DNA of 64,000 bases, from the NCBI GenBank assembly GCA_001632435.1, contig KV424054.1, forward strand, positions 23,330 through 87,329, read 5' to 3'. The notes beneath the pieces are model-generated. The model did no database searches, was not told where the DNA came from, and saw only the letters and a program-made list of their open reading frames with translations. Numbering within the stretch: the stretch's first letter is position 1; every line of letters starts with the position of its first letter. A program made the position numbers and the translations under genes. The DNA comes from Calocera cornea HHB12733. Taxonomy: Eukaryota; Basidiomycota; Dacrymycetes; Dacrymycetales; Dacrymycetaceae. Below are positions 24,701-35,200 of the stretch, in pieces.

Positions 24701-24711
24701 CGGCATCCCTA
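24701..24711 (-). repeat. hAT right terminal inverted repeat
   Basis: CGGCATCCCTA is the exact complement of the left end. It is preceded by dense GGTTC/GAACC subterminal repeats from 24565. Confidence 0.92.
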
Positions 24712-24719
24712 GCCGGCGC
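24712..24719. repeat. 8-bp target site duplication, right
   Basis: GCCGGCGC, identical to 12196-12203. Confidence 0.92.
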
Positions 24720-26381
24720 CGTTGGTCTGTGCACTCTCAGCGCTCGCCCCAGGGCCACGACAAGAGACGCGCATCATGATGGGCCCGCAAGGCTGCACAT
24801 GACCAGCATAGCAGCCCGCCGTGATGCGAGTGCTTCAGCGAGCGAGCTTCGATGGCGGTCGCGATGAGTCGTGCCTCGTGTATCCCCGAGACCTGCTGCC
24901 GCGCTTGGGAGCTCGACGCTGAGTGGAGAGGATCCCAGCGAGAGACATTCTAAGCGGGCTGCTGTCCCGCAGCCAGCGTTCCTCGCTACCGCTCTGCAGG
25001 AGCCAGCGCAACTGCACTCCGCCAACGCATGCACGGAGCCCTGGCCGGTGGCCGGTGGCCGGTGGCCGGGACGCGGATGTGCAGAGGGAGTGCGGGCCAC
25101 AGAACGAGTGCAGCGGCGAGCTTGAGCTTGGGCTGACTGGGCCTTGGGGCGGGAAATGCGCGCACGCTTGATCCGGCGGGTTCGACGTCCGACTCCGCGC
25201 GCTGGGGCTCTATTCCGAGTAGAGTAGGATGGCGGTCTGACAGCCTGCGGAGGGGGGCTGTTAGGAAGCTGGAGGGAAGGGAGTGTTGGTGGTGGGCATA
25301 TATGGTTCGCATTTGTGTTGTCGGTCGGATGGCCGGTAGACAGTGTTTGATGTGTATGCCAGTTGTTGCGCGGTCGACAAGTGGTCATGGCCGATTTGGT
25401 CTGCCCAGGCTGGTGCTGCGGTCCGCACCGGCCAATTCCAGCCCCAGGCAACCACAGAGCATCCACAAGGGCAAGAAAAGACGGTTGGAAGAGGACAGAC
25501 AGGCCCTGGCAGGCATATGCAACTTCAGCCTCTTGTGCAAGGGACATGCCTTGCACAAGACGAGAAAGCTAATGTTGCATATCCAGTCACCCTTGTCTGT
25601 GAGGTGTACTGATACCCATCCAGTCGCAGCCCACTCACAACACCCCCACTGGCTTAGGCACTGGGTCCAATCCAGGTCAATCACATTGCCAGTGCCCCCT
25701 CTGACATGCAAGCTGATGCCCAAGGCATGTGTTGAACAGCCTCGCCTGTCAGTGACGATCAATGACAGACGAGGCGGTATGCAGGGAGGTTCCGATTGAT
25801 GTGCATGAGGTCGCTGTCAGTGCACATACTTGGTGGGTGAGCAGAGGGTGGTCCATGGCATGGTGGTCGACGATGCAGCTGAGGCTGAGGCTGAGGGCTG
25901 GCACTGGGGGGTCAGGAGCCTGGGTTGGAGGCAGACTCCGATCACTCAGTGCTCACCATTGAAGGCCGATCTGCACGTCAACGCACTACTACCAGCAGGG
26001 TCCAGGCCAGGAAGGTGCAAACAAGCTGGGAGTGGCGAGCGCCGTTGGCGGTCTATGCCAGCGGGACAAGCAGGTCGGCGTTACGCATATGTCCGAGTCG
26101 CGCCCTGCTGTAGGGGCGTTGGTCCGTGCGCGCCCGTCCGGTGCATTAGGGTGCGCGTCACCCGACCAGCACGCCATCTTGCACCACCTCGCCGCTGTCT
26201 GCCTGTCTCTCTCCTCGCCAGCTCACCATCCCTCTGCGCTTTGTAATACAGTAGACAGGAATGATGACTGAGCGCGCTGCTGCTGTTGCCTACTATATTA
26301 AACCTGGCTGAACCTGCCTACGAGCTGTCGACCTCAACTGCGTCCCTCAGCCGATCCCATCCAACACCGTGACCACCCATC
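24720..26381. promoter_or_regulatory. intergenic upstream of CmcJ copy 3
   Basis: No gene recognised. Positions 25300-25400 resemble the 3' flank of CmcJ copy 2 (about 11440-11540), so this is probably the 3' flank of a lost or displaced CmcJ unit. A TATATTA at 26294 lies about 88 nt before the ATG of copy 3. Confidence 0.45.
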
Positions 26382-27466
26382 ATGCCCGTCGCGACCCCGC
26401 AGACCGTCAGCGCGCTCGTGCCCTTCCTCTCCCCCGCGCTCAAGGAGAAGCCCTACTTCACCTCCTCCTCCCCAGACTCAAACATCGTCTCCGAGGAGCA
26501 CGCCGTGCAGATCACCGACCTGCGCTCGCTGCCCGTGAGCGAGCTGGACGCGTTCACGACGGACACCAGTGGCTTCCAGTGGGTCAAGCACGCTAGCGCG
26601 CTGCACGGCGACGAGCTGTTCGACGAGGACAAGATCAGGAACGAGTACTACCCCGAGGTGGACGCGTGAGCCCCTTTCACCCACCCGCTCGCTCCCCGCT
26701 CCCCGCCACTGACACGCGCGCAGCTTCCTCAAGTCCCTCCTCGGCGCCAAGCGCACCTTCATCTTCGACCACACGACCCGGCGCGCCCCTCCGCGCGGGG
26801 AGAAAGTCGAGTTCGGGCGGGACCCGCAAGCGCGCGGGCCCGTCCCGCGCGCGCATGTCGACCAGACGCCCAAGGCGGGCGCGGAACGCGTCTTCGTACA
26901 CATGGGCGAGGAGGCCGAGCGCCTCAGCAAGGGCAGAGTGCAGATCGTCAATGTCTGGAGGCCGATTCGCGGGCCGGTGAGTCTCGTCTCGCCCCGAGCT
27001 GCCGGGTGCTCGATGCTGGATGCGGGATGCTGGCTGATGCTGATGCTGATGCGGTGCACGGTGGTATGGTAGATCAGGGACTACCCGCTGGCCGTCGCGG
27101 ACTACCGGTCGCTGCACCCCGACACGGACCTGCAGTGCGTCCCCCTCTTCCTCCTCCCCATCCTAGCCAACCCCGGCGCTAAGCCACCGCTCCCCCAGGG
27201 CAACAGACCTGCGCTACCCGCACCGCACAGGCGAGACCTACTCGATCCGCTTCGGCGCGCACCAGCGCTGGTACTATATCTCCGACCAGCAGCCGGACGA
27301 TGTGCTCCTGCTCAAGTGCTACGAGTCCGAGGTCGACGCGGTCGACGGCGTGCCGCGCGCTCTGTTGACGCCCCACACGGCATTCTATAACAAGGAGAGC
27401 GAGGGCATGGAGTTCGAGCCGCGGCAGAGCATCGAGGTGCGCGCGCTGGTGTTTTATACGGAGTAG
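26382..27466 (+). CDS. CmcJ/NvfI-family non-haem iron oxygenase, copy 3 (288 aa)
   Basis: Four exons: 26382-26665, 26724-26976, 27073-27134, 27199-27466. The exon 1-3 lengths (284, 253, 62 nt) are identical to copy 2, and the total is 289 codons. Motifs: TFIFDHTTRRAPPRGEKVEF, AHVDQTPKAG (H-x-D), VQIVNVWRPIRGP, PLAVADYRS, TPHTAFYN (third ligand) and RQSIEVRALVFYTE. Start MPVATPQTVSALVPFLSPAL is shared with copy 2. A TATA-like element lies about 88 nt upstream. It is separated from copies 1 and 2 by the hAT insertion. The proteins are alike throughout; copy 3 shares the PPRGEKV and VFVHMGEEAERLS forms with copy 1, so these two look the closest. Confidence 0.88.
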
Positions 27467-28412
27467 GTGCGGACTGGTTTGGGCTGGCTTTGGCTGGCTT
27501 TGGCTGGTTTGGTGGGTCTGGGCTGGTTTGGCCAGGGCCGACAGCAGTACATGCGGGCAGTGGCCGGGGATAGGCGTGCGCTGTCCTGTCCTGAAGCTGA
27601 GCAACTGGGCCTGGTAATGACATGTATGTCTGTAACGCATGAACAAGGATGTGGAGCGGGTGAACAGCAAGATCTTGACTCCCGAGGCCGTCTGCCTCAG
27701 CGGCCAGGGGTGGGGCGGCTACGTCCATCTGCCCTCTCGTACAGTAAGTACGCTCACGAGCCTAGTGCACTGCTGCACTGCTGCACTGCTGCACTGCAAA
27801 GGATGGCAAACAGCATGATGATTCCACGGCCGTATGAACACTCATCAGAGTCATCCTAGCCAAGGCGTGCGACGCAACACAACAGCTGCCACAGCTCGCC
27901 TGCCCCAAGCAGCCCGGGGCCCGAGCTGTCGGACATCAAGGGATACAGACATGTACAGTACATACAGTACAGTACTAGTATAGGCTTCGCGGCCTGTCCC
28001 CCGGTGGACCGCCTCGGTTCTCACGGCGCGCGTGCCCGCTGCTTACTTCCAGTCCACATGGGCCCATGATGGTGCAACATGAATTGAAAGCCGATGTCTC
28101 GGAACCCTCGAGCCTGACGCTGCCGACGACGGCAATCCCGAGCTACTGTACTGTATCTCCCTTGGGCATACTCGTTCAGGCTCGCATCTAGCGCCGGCGG
28201 CGGAAGGATCGTTGTATGATGCCTGCGGCTGCGCGGCTAAGTCGGATGGGCGCAATGGGTTGCCACTGGGCGGCTCGGCGGCGGCCGACTACAGCCCTAC
28301 GGGGCTTCCCTCGGCGACTATCCAGTCGACATCCTCTTCATCCCGATCCGACTCTCTTCAGCTGTATAAGAGAACATGGATGACCCCGCCCCGCATCCAA
28401 AGCGCATAGAGA
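27467..28412. promoter_or_regulatory. intergenic with CTGCA microsatellite and TATA box
   Basis: TGCTGCACTGC units repeat over 27765-27797, and a TACAGTACA run lies at 27953-27978. TATAAG at 28365 lies about 48 nt before the ATG of the hydrolase gene. No gene was recognised. Confidence 0.5.
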
Positions 28413-29354
28413 ATGGCACTCAGCAGCAACGTCCCCCCCGAGAGTATCTCCAAACTCGTGCACTCGGCGGACGGCACCCCGATCTACGCCGAAGCGCTCG
28501 GCGACCCCTCCAAGCCCGCGCTCGTCTTCGTCCACGGCTTCGCGCTCTCTCTGACGTGCTTCGATGATGTCTTCTCGGACCCGGGCTGGCGCGAGGCGGC
28601 GTATCTGATCAGGTATGACACGCGTGGGCACGGGAGGAGCGGGAAGCCTGAAGCGGCGGAGGCGTATGAGAGCCGGAGGATGAGCGAGGATTACGTGGCT
28701 GTTACGGCGGCGTTTGGCGTGTCCAAGGCATTCTTCGTTGGGTGGAGTATGGGAGGTGAGTGCACTAGTTACCGGCCGTCTAGTACGTCGAGCTGAGAGG
28801 ATGACGACGCAGGGTCATTCGCCGCCGACGTCTGTGCCCACCCCGGTCCAGGCGTCCTGCACGGCATAATCTCCTTCAACGGCGTGCCGTTCTGCGACCC
28901 GGGAACAATCGCGGGCATCGTCACTCCGCAGACGGGGGCGCTCATCCCGGGTCTGCTCGAGGCAGACGACGTAGCACTGTTCAGCCGATCCTTCCAACAG
29001 TTTGTCGACACCTTCGTGCACCACAAGAAACGGATGGGCTACCGCACCCGTGCGGCCTTGCTCGGGAACATCGTCACGCAGTCGCCGGTCGTGCGCAGAC
29101 ACTGTATCTGGCGTGTGACGGACCCTGCGCCGTTCCGGGCGGCTGGGGCGACGCTGCCGCTTCTCCTGATCCATGGGCGCGAGGACGAGCATATCGTAGC
29201 GGAACCCGTGGTGGAGATCCTTCAGCCCAGCTTCGGCCAGCGGTTGGAGGTGCATGTCCTGGAGGGCGTCGGGCACACGCCATTCATTGATGATCCGCAG
29301 AGGACGAGGGAGCTTGTACTGGAGTTTGTGAGGCGGGTTGTTCCAGGTCTGTGA
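28413..29354 (+). CDS. alpha/beta hydrolase, copy 1 (294 aa)
   Basis: Two exons, 28413-28755 and 28813-29354, closing in frame (295 codons). Alpha/beta-hydrolase fold of the 3-oxoadipate enol-lactonase/epoxide hydrolase type; the substrate is unknown. Features: oxyanion motif VFVHGF (HGF at 41-43), YDTRGHGRS, the nucleophile elbow GWSMGG with S112 (split by the intron right after it), acid D239 in HGREDEH, and base H269 in GVGHTPF. No signal peptide. Start MALSSNVPPESISKLVHSAD matches copy 2. It faces copy 2 (30142-31084, minus strand) tail to tail. Exon lengths are identical, and about three quarters of residues match by eye. Confidence 0.9.
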
Positions 29355-30141
29355 TTGAAAGCAAGGATGGTTCTGTGATCGAGTAGCGACGCAAATTCGG
29401 AATTAGGAGGCTACACGCCCGTGTTTTCATAGCACCATATAGCCTGCCGGCATGCAAAGCCAAAGCTCTGAGGTGCACCATAGCTCATGCAAACTCGGCG
29501 CTCCTGTTCACCAGTTGCCTGTCCCACTTTTCCTGCATCACCTGCTAATGGTCAAACTCTGACTCTGCCAAGTTCCAGACAGCAACCTTGGACATCAGTT
29601 TCGACTGCTCAATCCAGCCCCTAGCTTCGCTCAAATGCAACAGAGGAAAACATCAGCGTCTTGTAGGCCGGCGACACGGACTGGCAGAGGAAGACGCAGG
29701 CTGGAAACTGTGGCTGCCTGATGCTGCGGCCGCTGTACAGTACTGCACAGCACTGAAGCTATGGAGGTCACGCCTCACGGCTAGTCACTCGGTGGCTGCT
29801 GATTCCCCACTGGATGGTCTGCTTACCCCCGGCGCCGAGCCTCAGGAGAGCAGATGCCTGGCGCTCCTGCAGTCTGCGAGTCTGCGACTGCCAATGAAGT
29901 CAGCGCCCCAACCCCTCCGAGTTCGGTGGTTGACATCTTCCTGTTCCTCTCCCACCCGAACCGGCCCACACGGAGAAGAAGTATACGCCGACGAGGCCGA
30001 TACAGGCCACAGGTATGGGAAAAGGTTCATGACCGTTTGGTCGTCCGGCGACCGGCTTCCGAAGACATGCAGCGCTATGGGAACACGAAGATCACGCTAA
30101 AAGGGCATTTGTGTCGCTACTCGAGCAAAAGAACTACCTCA
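29355..30141. other. spacer between convergent hydrolases
   Basis: The 3' flanks share a short remnant of the duplication, TCGAGTAGCGACGCAAAT at about 29379 and its inverted near-copy at about 30100-30125. No gene was recognised. Confidence 0.5.
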
Positions 30142-31084
30142 TCACACGTTACCCACAACCCGCTTCACAAAGTCCAGCACGAGCTCCCTTGTCTTCTCTG
30201 GAGCATCAATGAACGGCCCGTGCCCCACGCCCTCCAGTATATGCACCTCCAATCGCTCGCCGAAGCTGGGCTGGATCACCTCCAGCACGCGTTCCGCTAC
30301 GAGATGCTCGTCCTCCCGTCCGTGGAGGAAGAGCAGCGGCAGTGTCGCGCCTGCCTTGAGGAACGGTGCGGGGTCTGTGGTGCGCGTGAAGGCGGCGTTG
30401 CGCACCGCCGGCGGCTGCAAGATGCTGTCCCCGAGCAGGGCCGCGCGCGTGCGGTAGCTCATCCGCGTCTTGTCATACGCGCACGACTCGATGAACTCAA
30501 GTATCGTCCGGCTGAACAGCGCCACGTCGTCCGTCGTGAGCAGGCCCGGGACCAGCGCTCCCAGTGCCGGCGTGGTGATGCCCATGACGACAGCCGGCTG
30601 GCAGAACGGCACGCAGTCCATGAAGACGATGCCGTGCAGCACGTCCGGGCCCGGGTGGGCACACACGTCCGCCGCGAAGGACCCTGCGTCGTCCAGTCAG
30701 CGCGAGACCAATGCAGCACGGCTGCCGAGTAGTGCACCCACCCCCCATGCTCCACCCAACAATGAACGCCTTCGTCACGCCAAACGCCGCGGTGACAGCC
30801 ATGTAATCCTCGCTCATGCGCCGGCTCTCATACGCCTCCGCCGCGTCAGGCTTCCCGCTCCTCCCATGCCCCCGCGTATCATATCTGATCAAATACACCG
30901 CCTCGCGCCATTTCGGGTCCGAGAAGATGTCATCGAAGCATATCAAGGAGACCACAAAGCCGTGGATGAAGACGAGTGCGGGCTTGGAGGGGTCGCCGAG
31001 CGCTTCGGCGTAGATCGGGGTGCCGTCTGCTGAATGCACGACTTTGGAGATACTCTCGGGGGGGACGTTGCTGCTGGCTGCCAT
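30142..31084 (-). CDS. alpha/beta hydrolase, copy 2 (294 aa)
   Basis: Two exons, 31084-30742 (343 nt) and 30683-30142 (542 nt), exactly the exon lengths of copy 1. The catalytic set is preserved: VFIHGF oxyanion motif, GWSMGG nucleophile S112, D239 in HGREDEH, H269 in GVGHGPF. The start MAASSNVPPESISKVVHSAD corresponds to copy 1; an upstream in-frame ATG at 31147 would add 21 residues but precedes no conserved sequence. A TATATAAAG box (31127-31135 on the other strand) lies about 43 nt upstream of the ATG. The differences from copy 1 cluster in the cap region (VFMDCVPFCQPAVVMGITTP versus SFNGVPFCDPGTIAGIVTP), which suggests a shifted substrate preference. Confidence 0.9.
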
Positions 31085-32227
31085 TCTGTATGCGCATTGG
31101 GTGGAGAGCGTGTTCGTGCATGCTCCCTTTATATAACTGACGAGCACCAGATCAAGAGGAACACGGCGCGTGCATGGTCGCTCAGAGAAGTTTCAAGTCC
31201 CGACGCAGTCAGCCCATGAAACGCTCAGCAACCGCGCCCAACCGCCCACCAGCCACACATTGTCTCCTACAGTGAGAGGCTTCTGCAACTCAGAAGCTGG
31301 ATCAGACCGAGTGTGAGGATTGGAGCTGTGAGCAGAGTCGCGGCAGCACGCGTTCGACTATATCGGTTTTGAGGACGGACCACGTGGGGTTGAAGTGCAC
31401 GCGCACCGTGGGAACCGCGGAGGTTTACGAGTTACGCCGTCCAAGGATACAGTATATTCCATATATGTTGGTATCACGCTGCCTCCACACTCGGTATCTT
31501 CCGAGAGCGAGTTGCCGACCACCCCTGCGAGATTTCATCGTATTTATTTGCTGCTCGGCGCTTCCATAACATGACCGGATTGGTCAGCAACCTGCGACAA
31601 GCTGCTTGTACAGCCGTGAGAAGAGTAGTGGGGGCGAACAGTTCAAACTGGTTTGATGAGACGCTCTGCCACTCGGCCACCATGGCTAATACATCCGACC
31701 CATGCCGCCGGTATGTCTTGGGCTCTCATAGCTACTGTATAGGCCTATTTATGCTACCTGTGCTTGCGCCGTGACTCCACACCACGCTTATCATCGGCCC
31801 ATCCTTTGTTCCAAACTTCCAACAGAGAAGAGCGCTACATATGACTGGGTCCAATCTCGCTTGGGCAGCTTCGGGCATCCTTACTGCAGCTAATGTGTGC
31901 TGAGAGGCGTGAATGTCAGCTGAGGATGATAAGCAAGGAAGGGACGGCAGGGTGGGAGCACCATGCCGCGTCCTTTCTAGTGAACCTGGCCATACCCGGC
32001 TCGTTTCTGCACACCTGAGCACACCACAAGAGTGAATTCGCAAAATTAGTACCCTATTCCCACACTGGTAACACTATGGATACAATTGTCTTGCAGACAT
32101 ATTTGGTCAGCCGTCAACAATGGGAAAACAAGGTTCCCCGCTTTGTGTCGCTCTTCAAGCCATTCCTGTAGCCCTCACACGCAACCAAATGTGACATCCC
32201 GCCACGCCGTGCCTTCGTACTGCGTAG
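31085..32227. other. intergenic, no recognised gene
   Basis: Holds the promoter of hydrolase copy 2 at its left edge. Two 65-70 codon open frames near 31474-31774 overlap on opposite strands and show no family features. The 3' end of RdRP A follows. Confidence 0.5.
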
Positions 32228-35200
32228 TTAGGACATCGTACTCCTCACCCTCCGGCGGTGAATCCGCATCGTCTTGTATGAAGCGCCAGTGATTGTAACA
32301 GGGCCGGACGGACTGGCCCGCGCTTTGATCGCGCAGATCGTGAAGTGATCCATCTCGAACGGAAAGTCTCCACGCCCGTTACCGTGCTGATTGTCCCAGA
32401 TGTAGCAGAACGACGCCTTGTACACACGGCACTCTTCGGCGCTCATCACGCTGATCCAGGCTTCCTCCGGTGGGCCGGAGCGATAGAACTCGCGTACGTC
32501 GTTGAGGCGCTCTATACGTGTGCGGCTGATCGGTTGCCCCTTATCCATCGCCTGCGCGTATTCGGTGTTCATCTCTTTGTACTTTCGGTGCGCAGCTTGG
32601 ACACGGGACATGATCGCTCGGCGTGCCAATTCAAATCGGCGGCCTTGACGCTGCTGCAGCTGCTGCCATGGCCGGCAGAGATCCTGGTCGGGAGGCGAGT
32701 CCTTGCCGACGAAGACGCCATTTGCTGGGCGAGGATTGTGCAGCGTGTCGTACGCCTTCAGCAGGTCTCTTTCCGCAGTTTCAGCGTTTTCCCGCAAGTG
32801 ATCCAAGACGAAAGGTCCCAATCCTGTTGCTCGACGGCCAAGGGTGAACTTGCTATTGCGTGTTCTCTCGTCCTCCAGCTTCCAGGGATGTTGTCTATCG
32901 TACGTTCGGTCCTCTGGCGAGCGGTACACGGATGGGTCCACTCTGACACCAGTCTTTGACGAGTCTAGAGAGACCGCGTATCTGCCACGGCTAGTCAGTC
33001 AAAGTGGGCTTGTCGGAGGTGACATGCGTACTTGTGAGCCAATTCTATGGTTTTGGGGTGTTTTCCTCCCAACAAATACAAGGCGACGTCGTGTCTGGTA
33101 CTATCTGGTGGGCATACACTCATCAACTTGAGTTGGTCCTGAACCACGACAGAACTCACAGCCTTGCATTTGGAAATCGTCATGAAGATCCTGCAGGAGA
33201 TATTTCTGAATCTCGATCCGTTTCTCCCGAGCGGTCCGACCGTCAATCGCTTCAAGAAGCTTTGCCACAGTGGTATCATCGTACTTCAGGAACTTGGAAA
33301 ATTCCGCAGGCTGGTCGGCGAACCGGGGATCGGCGTTATTGAAGGGCTCCACAAGTCGAGGTTCCCAAATGACAGTCGCAAGATCTATGAGACGTCAGCA
33401 TTGCATTCTCCGACTCAACGATCAGAGTTACCCCCGTCATAATCTAGGTGAAACTCAAATTAGGTGACGAACAGACTCAGAAGGTGCACACATACCCCCT
33501 CCACCCAGCATGCTTGCCGGGGATCTGTCTCCCTGAGTGGACATCACAATTACGTCATGCAAATTTCGCAGCTATGTAATTCGATCAGCATCGAACACTT
33601 GCGCTTTGAGACAAGCATGACAACACCTCTTCTATGTCAACAGCTCGCATCTGTTATATGTTAACGGCAAGTTCGGTAATGAATTGGACTGTTACATACC
33701 TTTTGAATGTCTGTGGGAAGCTTGCAAGGGTGTCGCGTAATCTTAAACAATCTGAGCCCTCCAATATCGCTCGCTCCACTCCACTTACCAGCACGTCTCC
33801 AGTCACAACTTTGACCAGCCCCGCATTGGGAATGTCATATTCACGTTGAAATTGTAAGAATACTTCGCCCGGCTTGAGCTTGCCTGTAGGGTCTATGACC
33901 GTAGTGAACAAGAGTGTTAACAAGCTCAACCAGGGGAGCGACGTACCTGGCACAATCATGCCTTGTACACTGCGTTCCAGCTTAAACCGTACTTCCTCGG
34001 TGATTGTTCGGGTAACATCCTTGAGGATATCCCTTGCCTTTCTTCTCAAATAGACTGAATCTTTCGGATTGAAGCCGGATAAGAGGCAAAGGTACGCAGA
34101 TTCTTCAAAAGACCCAGGATGAGCCTCGGCTTCGTCACCTCCCTCTCTATCCCGTAGATCGTCCCCCATACAGACACCACGTATGACGTTTCCAGCTTTC
34201 GACGAGCGCTGGGCGATAATGCAGCCTAGATCTTCGATCGCATATGCCATGTCGATAGGCGTGGCCTCGGAGGTGACAAAGGGTTCAAGAGAGGTCCGCA
34301 GAGCTTGGATCATAAGATCAGCCAGGATTCCGTTTGGCACACCATTCTCTGCCAGGAGCATCACGACTTGTGCTGTTAATCGAGCTGGTGCGCGGAATGT
34401 TGACGCGGAGAGAATGTCGATCGTACGGAGTGAACGGTCTGCCAATTGCTCGGGCCGATACTTTATCTTGAGCTGTGACGACCGTAGCCGTATACATCGA
34501 ACCTCGCCGCTATTGTGGCCCGAGATGCAAAGAACGATCAACCCCTTGTAGCCGGCAGCACGGAACTGCACAGCACTTGGGATGGATGGGAGGCCAAGAT
34601 AGGCTTGAATGTCATGGGCAAGACCCTCGCTCATGAAGCCGGCACCATCGGTCATGTCGCGCTCTGCGGGGGCTTTGGGTAGGTGCCGATAGGCAGGTGC
34701 GACTAGAAGAACATCAGACATCGGGACGTAACACGAAAAGAATTAACATACTGATGTCTTCCAGCAGCTGGATATTCTCCACATCGAGACAAGGTCCACG
34801 AATAGATGTGCTCCATAGCAACTGCATTCGCTTTGCCCACTTGCCCACCGTTTGAGATTGATTCGGCTCCAGAGGGTTGTGCCGCTCGATGAACCACAGG
34901 AAGAACTCATCGCAGTCCAAGCCACAAGTACGGGTAGACCTGTGACGAAGGGAAGTGTTGATGAAAAGAGCTGTTCCTTCCTTGATAAACCAGGCGTGAT
35001 ATAGATCGCTACCAAGACGGATGCCTTCACTCAAAGATTGACGTAGAAAAGTTGGGTCTAGTTTCCTCAGGGCGGGGTCGTCGATCTTCAAGCATAAGAA
35101 GGCATCCGAGCCATATAGCCGGGTAAGGCGATTCGAGTTGCCCATCTTCGGCACCGTGGGGGCTTGGAGCTGAACTGTGAGACGTGGCTGTTTCGCAGAG

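Larger units (their letters stand above)
12204..24711 (-). mobile_element. 12.5-kb composite hAT-superfamily DNA transposon
   Basis: The ends are perfect 11-bp inverted repeats, TAGGGATGCCG at 12204-12214 and its complement at 24701-24711, flanked by a perfect 8-bp duplication GCCGGCGC. Just inside both ends lie GGTTCTGAACTGGTTC-like subterminal repeats (12280-12345 and 24565-24700), as in hAT elements. The transposase runs leftward. Its N-terminal and catalytic part is at the right end (22745-24463) and its C-terminal dimerisation part is at the left end (12357-13053). In-frame stops show it is not autonomous. About 9.4 kb of other sequence separates the two halves: several putative genes, a miniature inverted-repeat element, palindromic repeats and a candidate LTR. 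The intact duplication means the whole unit either moved together or was enlarged by later nested insertions. Confidence 0.92.

Noticed and set aside
12204..24711. Starship-type giant element
   Set aside because: No tyrosine recombinase (DUF3435) captain was seen, while hAT inverted repeats, an 8-bp duplication and hAT transposase motifs are present.
24774..25556. 260-codon minus-strand frame right of the hAT element
   Set aside because: Low-complexity Arg/Ser/Pro composition, no motif and no exon partners; probably chance in GC-rich DNA.
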